Positions 1 to 6,572 are shown, counted from the stretch's first letter. The stretch: 16,261 bases of DNA from Actinomycetes bacterium (GCA_024227975.1 JAAETV010000067.1:1-16261), one strand, 5' to 3'. Notes: generated by a model from the letters alone, not told the origin. Numbers and translations: made by a program.

Positions 1-1
1 G

Positions 2-1054
2 AGGGCCGATGCCGAAGAGCTCAAACAGACCCGCAACTCCCAGCTGGCCACCTACGTCGCCAGCATGGTTGTACTAGACGCAGTCGAACGGACGGGGGTC
101 GAGCCCGCCTTTCACGCTGGTCACAGCCTCGGTGAGTACTCCGCACTGACCGCATCGGGCGTATTGTCCTTCACCGACGGGGTCCGGCTCGTGACCGAGC
201 GGGGCAATGCCATGCAGGCCGCGGCCGACACCGTCACCGGAACGATGGCCGCCGTGCTCGGCCTCGACGACGACAAGGTCGATCTGGCCTGCCGTCGGAT
301 CGACGGAGACGTCTGGGTCGCCAACTACAACGCCCCTGGTCAGGTCGTGATCGCCGGCGATCCGGATGCCATCGATGCCGCCGGGGTGGCGGCCAAGGAA
401 CTAGGGGCCAAGCGGGTCATGCCAATCAAGGTTGGTGGCGCCTTCCACACCCCATTCATGTCGCCGGCCCGAGATCGTCTACGCAAGGCACTGGCCGATG
501 TCGACCTGCGTGACCCCAATCGTCCCGTCTACGCCAACATCGACGCCCTCCCCCACTCGGAGGGTGAATCCTGGGCTGGCCTACTCGGAGCCCAGCTCAC
601 CTCGCCGGTTCTGTGGCGCCACACCCTGCACGCCCTGAGCGAAGCCGGAGCTACGGTTTTCCTCGAATTGGGTCCGGGCACCATCCTCACTGGTATGGCC
701 AAGCGGACGGCCAAGGGCTCGAAGGCCCTCAGTGTCAGTACACCGGCCGAGGTCGACAACCTCCTGGAGGCCCTCTCACACGCATCGGAGACTGGAGGGG
801 TCGTCGAAGGCGAGCTGCTCTATGCCGTGGAACGGCTGGTAGTCAGCCCGACAACCGGGGTCTTCCAGCCCGGTGACGAGCTGAACGACGAAGTCGACAT
901 CGAGCGGGGACAGATAATCGGCACGGTGGGAACAACCGAAGTAAAATCAGCTTTTGCCGGGTCGCTTCAGGGCCTGCTTGCACTCGCCGGCGAACGAGTG
1001 ACCACCTCGCAACCCCTGGCCTGGCTTCGAACGAGTACGGTAGGCGCACTATGA
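2..1054 (+). CDS. fabD: Malonyl-CoA:ACP transacylase FabD with a C-terminal lipoyl/biotinyl-like domain (5' partial)
   Basis: Moves malonyl from CoA to acyl carrier protein, supplying extender units for type II fatty-acid synthesis in the cytoplasm. The reading frame is open from the first bases of the window. By comparison with E. coli FabD (Ser92), about 50 N-terminal residues are missing. The nucleophile motif GHSLGEYSAL lies at about nt 122-151, and the second catalytic residue is the His of GGAFHTPF near nt 446. The normal transferase domain ends at about nt 784. The next ~88 codons are extra. Residues from VVSPTTGVF to GERVTTSQPLAWL (about nt 836-1027) look like a lipoyl/biotinyl barrel-sandwich fold, without a recognisable EAMKM-type modification hairpin. 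The TGA stop overlaps the fabH ATG (ATGA), so the two are translationally coupled. The FabD call is secure; the domain call rests on pattern only. Confidence 0.93.
   Translation, partial: RADAEELKQTRNSQLATYVASMVVLDAVERTGVEPAFHAGHSLGEYSALTASGVLSFTDGVRLVTERGNAMQAAADTVTGTMAAVLGLDDDKVDLACRRIDGDVWVANYNAPGQVVIAGDPDAIDAAGVAAKELGAKRVMPIKVGGAFHTPFMSPARDRLRKALADVDLRDPNRPVYANIDALPHSEGESWAGLLGAQLTSPVLWRHTLHALSEAGATVFLELGPGTILTGMAKRTAKGSKALSVSTPAEVDNLLEALSHASETGGVVEGELLYAVERLVVSPTTGVFQPGDELNDEVDIERGQIIGTVGTTEVKSAFAGSLQGLLALAGERVTTSQPLAWLRTSTVGAL
827..1033 (+). other. Barrel-sandwich (lipoyl/biotinyl-like) domain fused to FabD
   Basis: Domain within fabD. It shows the repeat of two half-barrels typical of this fold: a first half with SPTTGVFQPG and DIERGQIIGTV, then a second half with FAGSLQGLLALAGERV and QPLAWL. 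In biotin carriers the two halves are joined by a hairpin with EAMKM. Here the joint is short (GTTEVKSAF), and its single Lys is not in a known ligase context, so covalent modification is doubtful. It may serve as a structural or docking domain. Function unknown. Confidence 0.55.
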
Positions 1055-1989
1055 CATTGGCTCCCTGGGGTATGAAGCTCACCGGTATCGGAGCAGCCCT
1101 CCCCGAGAAGGTCCTGACCAATCAGGACCTAACCGCCTGGATGGATACCACCGACGAGTGGATTCACGAGCGGACCGGCATTCGGGAGCGTCGCATAGGG
1201 GGCTCGACATCGGGTCTGGCCACCCAGGCCGCCCAACGAGCCCTCAGTGATGCCGGTCTCGAGCCCGAAAGCATCGATCAGATCATCCTGGCCACGACCT
1301 CCCCTGATCATATCTGTCCCGGCACGGCCCCCGCCGTGGCCAGAGAGCTTGGTCTCCAATGTGGAGCCTTCGATCTTCAAGCCGCCTGCTCGGGTTGGGT
1401 CTATGGCATCGTCATGGCCAACGGCCTCCTCGTTCAGGGGATGGAACGGATCCTGGTCATCGGGGCCGAGTCTCTCGATCGGATCACCGACTACCACGAC
1501 CGCGGCACAGGCATCCTGTTCGGAAACGGAGCCGGAGCTGCCGTCGTCGAGCGTGATGACACTGGCCGGGGTCAGCTCCTGGGATGGGATCTCGGCTCCA
1601 ACGGCAACTATGTCCACATCCTCTACGCCGATCATGGTGACACCCTGAACATGGACGGCCGAGAGGTCTTCCGTCAGGCCGTGAGTGCTATCCAGAAGTC
1701 GGCCAAGGCGACGATGGCGATGGCCGGTGTCACCGCTGACGACATCGACTTCATCATCCCTCACCAGGCCAACATCAGGATCGTGGAGTCGGCGTGGAAG
1801 AAGCTCGGCTTCTCGATGGACAAGACTGGGATGGTGCTGGAGTGGACGGGCAACACCTCAGCTGCCTCCATCCCGCTTGCCCTCGACGATGCCCTAGCCA
1901 ATGATCGAATCAAGTCAGGCGACCTCGTCATGTTCTGTGGCTTCGGAGCCGGCATGACCTGGGCCTGCACCCTGATCCGCTGGGCTTGA
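1051..1989 (+). CDS. fabH: Beta-ketoacyl-ACP synthase III
   Basis: Condenses an acyl-CoA starter with malonyl-ACP, the first elongation step of type II fatty-acid synthesis. The protein has 312 residues, close to the usual ~317-335. The catalytic triad is visible: Cys113 in QAACSGWVYG, His238 in IIPHQANIRI and Asn268 in WTGNTSAAS. The C-terminal GFGAGMTWA glycine loop is present. The start used is the ATG that overlaps the fabD stop. An in-frame ATG at 1072 (MKLTGIGAALPEK) gives the more usual N-terminus and is a real alternative. A 58-nt gap separates it from fabG. Second gene of the fab operon. Confidence 0.96.
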   Translation: MTLAPWGMKLTGIGAALPEKVLTNQDLTAWMDTTDEWIHERTGIRERRIGGSTSGLATQAAQRALSDAGLEPESIDQIILATTSPDHICPGTAPAVARELGLQCGAFDLQAACSGWVYGIVMANGLLVQGMERILVIGAESLDRITDYHDRGTGILFGNGAGAAVVERDDTGRGQLLGWDLGSNGNYVHILYADHGDTLNMDGREVFRQAVSAIQKSAKATMAMAGVTADDIDFIIPHQANIRIVESAWKKLGFSMDKTGMVLEWTGNTSAASIPLALDDALANDRIKSGDLVMFCGFGAGMTWACTLIRWA

Positions 1990-2047
1990 ACCGCCAGACC
2001 CCCAACTACCCGTCCACCAACCACCCCCTCTCGGAACTGCTCGAAGA

Positions 2048-2767
2048 ATGACTGACGTACAACGAGTGGCGTTCGTGACTGGCGGAAGCCGGGGCATAGG
2101 CCTCGCCTGCGCCCGTCACCTCGCCACTGCCGGCCACCAAGTGGCCATCGGATCGCGATCGAAACCAGAACAGATCGATGACGGCATGCTCTGGGTCGAA
2201 GTCGACATCACCGACCAAGCCTCGGTTGACTCCGCCTTCAGTGCGATCGAAGAACAGCTCGGCCCCGTCCATGTGTTGGTAGCCAATGCTGGCATCACCC
2301 GTGACATGCTGGCCCTGCGCATGACCGACGATGACTTCGCAGCGGTTGTCGACGCCAACCTGACCGGTGCTTTCCGGGTGGCCAAGCGGTCACTGAAGGC
2401 AATGATGAAGGCCCGCTGGGGTCGCATCATCTTGATGTCGTCGGTTGTTGGTGCCCTGGGCCAGGCCGGCCAGGTGAACTACTCCGCCTCCAAGGCTGGG
2501 TTGGCCGGGCTCGGACGCTCCCTGGCCCGCGAGTTCGCCTCCCGCGGCATCACGGTCAATCTGGTGGCCCCCGGTCCGATCGAAACCGACATGTTGGCCG
2601 AGGTCAAGGCCGAGACCGTCGAGGCCATGGAAGCCCAGGTCCCGCTGGGCCGGCTGGGCCAGGTCGACGATGTTGCCGCCGCCGTTGCGTTCCTGGCTTC
2701 TGAGTCGGCTGGCTACATCACCGGGGCCACAGTGCCCGTCGACGGTGGATTGGGGATGGGGGCGTGA
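2048..2767 (+). CDS. fabG: 3-oxoacyl-ACP reductase, SDR family
   Basis: NADPH-dependent reduction of 3-oxoacyl-ACP to 3-hydroxyacyl-ACP. At 239 residues it is a classical short-chain dehydrogenase: cofactor motif TGGSRGIG (residues 11-18), NAG motif (80-82), Asn104, and catalytic Ser132, Tyr145 and Lys149 in the S-x12-Y-x3-K arrangement (YSASK). The C-terminal GATVPVDGGLGMGA is typical of FabG. SDRs as a class are hard to assign, but a position between fabH and acpP makes FabG by far the best call. There is no strong Shine-Dalgarno before the ATG. It ends 96 nt before the acpP start. Confidence 0.94.
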   Translation: MTDVQRVAFVTGGSRGIGLACARHLATAGHQVAIGSRSKPEQIDDGMLWVEVDITDQASVDSAFSAIEEQLGPVHVLVANAGITRDMLALRMTDDDFAAVVDANLTGAFRVAKRSLKAMMKARWGRIILMSSVVGALGQAGQVNYSASKAGLAGLGRSLAREFASRGITVNLVAPGPIETDMLAEVKAETVEAMEAQVPLGRLGQVDDVAAAVAFLASESAGYITGATVPVDGGLGMGA

Positions 2768-2779
2768 CCAATGATCAGC

Positions 2780-2793
2780 CCGATCCCGATCGG
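2780..2793. repeat. Short palindrome in the fabG-acpP gap
   Basis: CCGATC-CC-GATCGG, 6-bp arms with a 2-nt spacer, in the 96-nt gap between fabG and acpP. It is too tight for a hairpin but could be an operator half-site pair. GATC-rich words are common in this DNA, so chance is quite possible. Confidence 0.2.
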
Positions 2794-2850
2794 CTCGATG
2801 TCCGTTACATTGTTGGCTCAGACACCCACAGTCGGGCCGAAGAAAGGTCT

Positions 2851-2856
2851 AGGAGG
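2851..2856 (+). promoter_or_regulatory. Ribosome binding site of acpP
   Basis: A perfect AGGAGG lies 7 nt before ATG 2864. It decides the acpP start against an in-frame upstream ATG at 2771 that would add 31 residues not seen in carrier proteins. Confidence 0.85.
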
Positions 2857-2863
2857 ACCAAAG

Positions 2864-3109
2864 ATGAGTGATGACGACAAGTTCCAAGCATTCCAGAAGT
2901 GCGCCGTCGAGGTGCTCTCGGTTGAAGCCTCTCAGGTGACCCGGGAGGCCCGATTCGCTGAGGATCTCGATGCCGACAGCCTCGATCTCGTCGAGCTGGT
3001 AATGGCCCTCGAAGAGGAGTTCAACGTCTCGGTTGAAGAAGAGGAGCTCGAAGGCATCGAGACCGTTGGACAGGCCTACGACCTGATCATCGGCAAGGCC
3101 AACGCCTGA
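2864..3109 (+). CDS. acpP: Acyl carrier protein
   Basis: Carries the growing acyl chain on a 4'-phosphopantetheine arm and is the shared substrate of all Fab enzymes around it. It has 81 residues, is strongly acidic and has the usual length. The phosphopantetheine site is Ser39 in DADSLDLVEL, and helix II continues with MALEEEFNVSVEEEE as in typical ACPs. The start is set by a perfect AGGAGG 7 nt upstream; the longer in-frame reading from 2771 is rejected. The 96-nt gap before it leaves room for a separate promoter, which would suit the high ACP demand, but I cannot point to a convincing one. The stop TGA overlaps the fabF ATG by one base. Confidence 0.96.
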   Translation: MSDDDKFQAFQKCAVEVLSVEASQVTREARFAEDLDADSLDLVELVMALEEEFNVSVEEEELEGIETVGQAYDLIIGKANA

Positions 3110-4308
3110 TGACAGCGCCGTCTGATCGTCCGCCTGCCGTGGCCGTCACCGGCCTCGGCGTTGTTGCCCCCTGCGGCATCGGGGCTGAGGCGTTTTGGGG
3201 CGGCCTCCATCGCCAGCCGGAGAGCGGCGACCGGCGGGCCGTTCCTGATTGGGACCCCTCTCCCTGGTTCAAGAATCCCAAAGAAGCCCGCCGGGCCGAC
3301 CCCTTCACCCAGTACGCCCTGGCCGCCGCGGCCATGGCTCTCGACCAAACAGGTGACCTGGGGGCTGATCCGGCCCGTATCGGGGTCTTCATAGGTACCG
3401 GTATCGGAGGCATCACCACCAACGAGGAACAGATCCTGATCCGCCACGAGAAGGGAGACCGTAGGGTCACCCCCTTCCTCGTGCCGATGATGATGCCAAA
3501 CGCGGCGGCAGCGGCGGTGTCGATGCGCCATGGGTTCGAGGGCCCGTGCGAGACGACGGTGACAGCATGTGCCGCCGGAACCCACTCCATCGGGAACGCA
3601 GCCCGGCTCATCACCAGCGGCCGTTGTGACGTCGTCCTGGCCGGTGGGAGCGAGTCAGCCATGACCCCGACCTCGATGGCCGGGTTCGGCAATATGACCG
3701 CCCTGTCCAAGAGCGGTGTCTCGATGCCGTTCGATCAGCGCCGCGACGGCTTCATCATGGGCGAAGGCGCCGGAGTGCTGGTGCTCGAGGAGCTGGATCG
3801 GGCCGTGGCCCGGGGGGCTGAGATACTGGGCCTGATCCTCGGCTCGGCCAGTACCGCTGATGCCCATCACATCACGGCACCCGCTCCTGGCGGAGTCGGA
3901 GCCGTGCGCTGTATGGAGTTGGCCATCGCCGACGCCGGCCTGAGCGCTTCAGACATCGTGCATGTGAACGCCCACGGCACCTCGACCCCGCTCAATGATG
4001 CAGCGGAGGCCGAAGCCCTGGCCAAAGTATTCGGAGCGCCTGGACCCATTGTGACCTCGACCAAGGGTGTCACCGGACATGCGCTGGGTGCGGCTGGCGC
4101 CCTGGAGGCAGTGGCCGTGGCGCTGTCAATGCAGCACCACATGATCCCACCGACGCTCGGCCTCGAGCAGTTCGATCCCGAGCTCCCGCCGATAGATGTG
4201 GTCGTCGGCGAGGCTCGCTCCTGGGAGCCCGGTCCAACCCTGTCGAACAGCTTCGGCTTCGGGGGCCACAATGGCTCCATCGTGATCGCCCCTGCCCCCC
4301 AAAGCTGA
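3109..4308 (+). CDS. fabF: Beta-ketoacyl-ACP synthase II
   Basis: Elongating condensing enzyme of type II fatty-acid synthesis (acyl-ACP plus malonyl-ACP). It has 399 residues. The catalytic Cys154 is in VTACAAGTHS, and the two active-site histidines are His289 (NAHGTSTPLND) and His324 (GVTGHALGAAG), with Lys319 before the second. The C-terminal SNSFGFGGHN is the usual KAS gate and end motif. Its ATG overlaps the acpP stop (TGATG), so it is translationally coupled to acpP. Last gene of the + strand fab operon; fabZ comes towards it from the other strand 57 nt later. A KasA/KasB-type paralogue would look the same from one gene. Confidence 0.95.
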   Translation: MTAPSDRPPAVAVTGLGVVAPCGIGAEAFWGGLHRQPESGDRRAVPDWDPSPWFKNPKEARRADPFTQYALAAAAMALDQTGDLGADPARIGVFIGTGIGGITTNEEQILIRHEKGDRRVTPFLVPMMMPNAAAAAVSMRHGFEGPCETTVTACAAGTHSIGNAARLITSGRCDVVLAGGSESAMTPTSMAGFGNMTALSKSGVSMPFDQRRDGFIMGEGAGVLVLEELDRAVARGAEILGLILGSASTADAHHITAPAPGGVGAVRCMELAIADAGLSASDIVHVNAHGTSTPLNDAAEAEALAKVFGAPGPIVTSTKGVTGHALGAAGALEAVAVALSMQHHMIPPTLGLEQFDPELPPIDVVVGEARSWEPGPTLSNSFGFGGHNGSIVIAPAPQS

Positions 4309-4365
4309 GCTGAGGAGGTGCGTCGATAGAGGCGCGCTCCCTCACCAACCAATCTCAGCAACCAA

Positions 4366-4827
4366 TCAGGCATCGACCAAGACGAACATCAGCTCTACCT
4401 GAGCTGCCCGCTCGCCATTCACCGTTGCCACCCCGCTCCCCCGTCCCGCTCGGGCCCCGACGCGCCCAAGCGTCACTTCGAGATCGAGCTGGTCGCCAGG
4501 GATGACCTGACGACGAAACTTCACCTTGTCGGCTCCCCCGAACAGGGGAAGCTTGCCGACGAATCGCTCGTCGGCAAGGAGGGCGCAGGCCCCGAGCTGG
4601 GCCAAGGCTTCAATCATCAACACACCGGGAAGGGTGGGACGACCAGGAAAATGGCCCGGAAAGAACCACTCCTGGCCGGTGAGGCACCAATGACCGCGGA
4701 TGCGCTCACCAGGTACCAACTCGTCGAGCTCATCGACGAACAGGAAGGGTGGCCGATGAGGTAGTAGCTCTTCTGGAGTCGCGAGTCCGCCACTCGACTC
4801 GATCCGATCTTCCTCAGCTTCCGCCAT
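4366..4827 (-). CDS. fabZ: 3-hydroxyacyl-ACP dehydratase FabZ
   Basis: Dehydrates 3-hydroxyacyl-ACP to trans-2-enoyl-ACP, the step missing from the facing fab operon. It is a 153-residue hot-dog protein. The N-terminal LLPHRPPFLFVDE is followed by the catalytic motif FFPGHFPGRPTLPGVLMIEALAQ (split here as FFPGHFPGRP, then TLPGVLMIEALAQ). His59 and Glu73 are 14 residues apart, as in known FabZ. The N-terminus has about 15 extra acidic residues; a later start is possible, but the ATG at 4827 has GGGGAG just upstream. It is convergent with fabF and probably transcribed from its own promoter in 4828-5004. Confidence 0.93.
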   Translation of the reverse strand: MAEAEEDRIESSGGLATPEELLPHRPPFLFVDELDELVPGERIRGHWCLTGQEWFFPGHFPGRPTLPGVLMIEALAQLGACALLADERFVGKLPLFGGADKVKFRRQVIPGDQLDLEVTLGRVGARAGRGSGVATVNGERAAQVELMFVLVDA

Positions 4828-4929
4828 GGTCTCCCCTGTTCGGTTCGGCTCGCATATCAGGTGAGCGTCACGGCGTCAGCGGCCGGAGGGCAGTGCCCGT
4901 CGATCGCTGACGCCGATCGCTCAAACCCA

Positions 4930-4975
4930 CATGTTCGCCCGGCCACAAAGGGCTGACCGTACGATGGCGAACATG
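4930..4975. repeat. Perfect 10-bp inverted repeat upstream of fabZ
   Basis: CATGTTCGCC at 4930-4939 and GGCGAACATG at 4966-4975 are exact reverse complements separated by 26 nt. The site lies about 100-150 bp upstream of the fabZ start and just past the end of the HU gene. It could be a spaced operator for fabZ or a large stem-loop at the HU 3' end. It does not have the GAAC-N4-GTTC order of an actinobacterial LexA box. Confidence 0.5.
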
Positions 4976-4976
4976 A

Positions 4977-5004
4977 GTGGAGCAACCTGTGGGTTGCCGC
5001 CCAC
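4977..5004 (-). terminator. Candidate terminator hairpin after the HU gene
   Basis: Stem GTGG-a-GCAACC / GGTTGC-cgc-CCAC with loop TGTG (4988-4991), directly after the HU stop codon. On the minus strand no U-tract follows, so it would be a U-less hairpin as often proposed in high-GC actinobacteria, or simply an mRNA 3' stabiliser. Confidence 0.35.
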
Positions 5005-5301
5005 CTAGTTCGGAGGTGTGTCCGTTCCACGGGCGTATGCCTTGAGCTTGTTGCCGGCCGTGACCTTCACTGCCGTCGATGCAGGGATCGTAATCGGTTC
5101 ACCCGTCTGCGGGTTGAAGCCCTTACGTGCCTTGCGGTCGACCTGCTCGAATGCCACGAATCCGGGGATGGTCACCTTGTCGTCACCCTTGGCCACCACC
5201 TTGGAGACCTCAACGAAGAGGCCGTCGATGACGGCGCCAACGTCCTTCTTGGAGACACCAGTGCGCTCGGCGACCTGGTCGATCAGTTCCGTCTTGTTCA
5301 T
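5005..5301 (-). CDS. HU-family DNA-binding protein
   Basis: Small nucleoid protein that bends and packs DNA as a dimer. It has 98 residues. The N-terminal MNKTELIDQVAERTGVSK is the typical HU helix pair, IPGFVAFE is the core strand, and GFNPQTGEPITIPAS is the beta-arm with the intercalating Pro64 at its tip. There is only a short TDTPPN tail, not the long Lys/Ala/Pro-rich extension of mycobacterial HupB. The start is fixed by AAGGAG (5307-5312 on the minus strand), 5 nt before the ATG. A TTGACT -35 element lies upstream. Probably monocistronic; IHF subunits are unlikely from length and arm sequence. Confidence 0.96.
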   Translation of the reverse strand: MNKTELIDQVAERTGVSKKDVGAVIDGLFVEVSKVVAKGDDKVTIPGFVAFEQVDRKARKGFNPQTGEPITIPASTAVKVTAGNKLKAYARGTDTPPN

Positions 5302-5350
5302 GCGAACTCCTTACCTGTGCGTGTGCCTGCCCAACTGGCTGACGTGCCAA

Positions 5351-5379
5351 AGTGGAGTCGCCAGGAATCACAAAGTCAA
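5351..5379 (-). promoter_or_regulatory. Candidate vegetative promoter of the HU gene
   Basis: Read on the minus strand: TTGACT (-35, at 5374-5379), 17-nt spacer, TCCACT (-10, at 5351-5356). The -35 box is near consensus and the spacing ideal; the -10 box is poor. It would give a 5' leader of about 45 nt. Confidence 0.4.
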
Positions 5380-5586
5380 GGATTTCCCAATCTTTGGTTC
5401 GCGACAGGCCGCATCAGAAGTGCGATCCTGACCCTGCCGGCAAATCACAAGGGCCACTTCGTCATGACCAGACTGGCCTGCTCCAAGCACTGATCGACGG
5501 CTGGAGAGTGGTCCTTCGCCCCGTGCCGACGGGTGGCTCACGGCCGAGACATACGTCAGTTTTATCGGGCCCCGTGCGATCATGTT

Positions 5587-5612
5587 GGAATGAGCATGGT
5601 CGGCCAGCGGTT
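5587..5612 (+). promoter_or_regulatory. SigR/SigH-type promoter of the ECF sigma gene
   Basis: GGAAT (5587-5591), exactly 18 nt, then GTT (5610-5612). This is the consensus recognised by Streptomyces SigR and mycobacterial SigH. The expected start point lies a few nt before ATG 5622, so the mRNA would be leaderless or nearly so. The site fits positive autoregulation of the downstream SigR-like gene. Confidence 0.65.
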
Positions 5613-5621
5613 GCGTCAGGG

Positions 5622-6179
5622 ATGGTTGCGGTAGTGGTTCCGACGACGAAGTCCCATGCCTCCTTCGAGCAGTATGTATTGCCAGAGTTGGACGTCCTCT
5701 ACCGCACCGCCTGGTCGTTGACCCGCTCGGAGAGCGACGCCCAAGACCTCGTTCAGGACACCCTGTTGCGAGCTTTTCGGGCCATCGAGCGCTTCGACGG
5801 CCGGTATCCCCGGGCCTGGCTGTTGACCATCATGCGCAACGCCAACATCAATCGGGCTCGGAAGAAGAAACCTGACCTCCTCGCTGACCCCGATGCCACC
5901 TTCGAACGGTCGACGGTCTTCGCTGAGAACGACGGCCCGGAGACCGTGGTTCTCGATGGCGAGTTCGACGCCACGGTCGAAGAGGGGTTCAGCCGCCTAC
6001 CGGAGAAGTTCCGCGAGGTGATCGAACTGGTCGATCTCAACGGCCTGTCATACCAGGAGACGGCTGACGTTCTCGACGTTCCAGTCGGCACGGTCATGAG
6101 CAGGCTCCACCGAGCCCGCAAGCGAATCAGAACCCACATCGAAGAGGTCGGCCTCGACGTCATGCAGGAGGATCACTAG
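5622..6179 (+). CDS. ECF sigma factor, SigR/SigH-like
   Basis: RNA polymerase sigma-70 family factor of the extracytoplasmic-function type, 185 residues from ATG 5622. Region 2 runs from about residue 15 to 85: LYRTAWSLTRSESDAQDLVQDTLLRAF for the -10 contact helices, then RAWLLTIMRNANINRARKK. Region 4 is LPEKFREVIELVDLNGLSYQETADVL with the helix-turn-helix end VPVGTVMSRLHRARKRIR. Region 2 and 4 wording is closest to the SigR/SigH (ECF12) group, which answers thiol-oxidative stress. Three facts agree with this: the GGAAT-N18-GTT promoter upstream, the zinc anti-sigma gene downstream, and the zero-base spacing between the two genes. The longer reading from 5352 is rejected because the promoter lies inside it. 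Confidence 0.9.
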   Translation: MVAVVVPTTKSHASFEQYVLPELDVLYRTAWSLTRSESDAQDLVQDTLLRAFRAIERFDGRYPRAWLLTIMRNANINRARKKKPDLLADPDATFERSTVFAENDGPETVVLDGEFDATVEEGFSRLPEKFREVIELVDLNGLSYQETADVLDVPVGTVMSRLHRARKRIRTHIEEVGLDVMQEDH

Positions 6180-6449
6180 ATGTCGCTACGAAACAGGCTC
6201 TTCAGGCGAGGCCTGTCGTGCGGCGACGTCCTGGAGGTGCTTCAGTCCTATCTGGACGGAGAAACCGAAGCCGACGTTGCCCGCCAGATGGTGGCCCATC
6301 TCCGCGACTGTGATCATTGCGATCGGGAGTCCGACGTCTATGTCAGGATCAAGGCGAGCCTGGCCTCCAATCGACGCAACGCCGATCCCGAGGTGATGGC
6401 GGCTCTGGTCCGCTTCGGTGAGAACCTGATTGACAAAGAGGTCGACTAG
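6180..6449 (+). CDS. Zinc anti-sigma factor, RsrA-like (ZAS family)
   Basis: Binds and holds inactive the sigma factor encoded just before it. It has 89 residues. The ZAS motif is complete: Cys14, His40, Cys44 and Cys47, with HLRDCDHC as the H-x3-C-x2-C core and YLDGE between. The spacing Cys14-His40-Cys44-Cys47 (26, 30 and 33 residues on) equals that of Streptomyces RsrA zinc ligands Cys11, His37, Cys41 and Cys44, as I recall them. In RsrA, oxidation of such cysteines releases zinc and frees SigR; the same redox switch is inferred here. There is no transmembrane segment. The start follows the sigma stop directly, with AGGAGG at 6166-6171. Confidence 0.88.
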   Translation: MSLRNRLFRRGLSCGDVLEVLQSYLDGETEADVARQMVAHLRDCDHCDRESDVYVRIKASLASNRRNADPEVMAALVRFGENLIDKEVD

Positions 6450-6461
6450 CCTGGGCGGCAC

Positions 6462-6470
6462 TGCTATAAT
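6462..6470 (+). promoter_or_regulatory. Extended -10 promoter of the leuA leader
   Basis: TGcTATAAT: a perfect -10 hexamer (6465-6470) with the upstream TG of an extended -10. No good -35 box stands at 17 nt, which extended -10 promoters can do without; TTGACA at 6430-6435 is too far away (29 nt). Likely start points are A6476 or G6480, the latter being the first base of the leader peptide GTG. Confidence 0.7.
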
Positions 6471-6479
6471 CGTCTATCT

Positions 6480-6524
6480 GTGACCTTGCTCCTCGACCTC
6501 CGACTTCTGGGCCCGGCCGCTTAG
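6480..6524 (+). CDS. Leucine-rich leader peptide of leuA
   Basis: GTG-started ORF of 14 codons reading MTLLLDLRLLGPAA, then TAG. Six of the 14 residues are leucine, encoded by TTG, CTC and CTT/CTG codons in a tight run (6486-6509). It starts 9 nt after a perfect TATAAT, so it would be translated from a leaderless or nearly leaderless mRNA. A strong hairpin begins right after the Leu codons and has the stop codon at its loop. Leucine leader peptides before leuA are known in actinobacteria and act by ribosome stalling. The composition, place and hairpin make this a convincing, though untested, case. Confidence 0.75.
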   Translation: MTLLLDLRLLGPAA

Positions 6525-6538
6525 TCAAGCGCGCCGGG
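6512..6538 (+). promoter_or_regulatory. First stem-loop of the leuA attenuator
   Basis: CCCGGC-CGCTT, loop AGTC, AAGCG-c-GCCGGG: 11 bp with one bulged C, followed by TTATCTGT. The leader peptide TAG stop (6522-6524) lies at the top of the 5' arm and in the loop. A ribosome at the stop codon would cover the 5' arm, while one stalled on the Leu codons would leave much of it free. The stem can therefore read out leucine supply. Whether it is antiterminator or terminator is not decidable by eye. Confidence 0.6.
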
Positions 6539-6572
6539 TTATCTGTCGGAGTCCAGTTCGAGTCGAAGCAGT

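Larger units (their letters stand above)
5302..5621. other. Divergent intergenic region between the HU gene and the sigR-like gene
   Basis: 320 nt without a convincing gene. An open frame runs through it from 5352 into the sigma factor, but its first 90 codons match no sigma-factor N-terminus. The region holds the HU ribosome binding site (5307-5312), a candidate HU promoter (5351-5379, minus) and a SigR-type promoter (5587-5612, plus). The middle, about 5390-5580, shows nothing I can name. Confidence 0.6.

Noticed and set aside
1129..1764. 211-residue open frame antisense to fabH
   Set aside because: Shadow of a high-GC gene on the other strand; fabH is certain from its catalytic triad.
2771..2863. 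N-terminal extension of acpP (31 extra residues from an in-frame ATG)
   Set aside because: Carrier proteins lack such an extension, and a perfect AGGAGG stands before ATG 2864.
4304..4359. Possible terminator between fabF and fabZ (GCTGAG repeated, then CTCAGC)
   Set aside because: Only a 6-bp stem with a very large loop and no U-tract; too weak to call.
4930..4975. LexA (SOS) box at the inverted repeat
   Set aside because: Arms are ordered GTTC ... GAAC with a 26-nt spacer, the reverse of the GAAC-N4-GTTC box.
5352..5621. N-terminal extension of the ECF sigma factor (90 residues)
   Set aside because: It matches no sigma N-terminus, and a SigR-type promoter lies inside it just before ATG 5622.
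6430..6435. TTGACA as -35 box of the leuA promoter
   Set aside because: It is 29 nt from the TATAAT, far beyond the 16-19 nt spacing; an extended -10 explains the promoter better.
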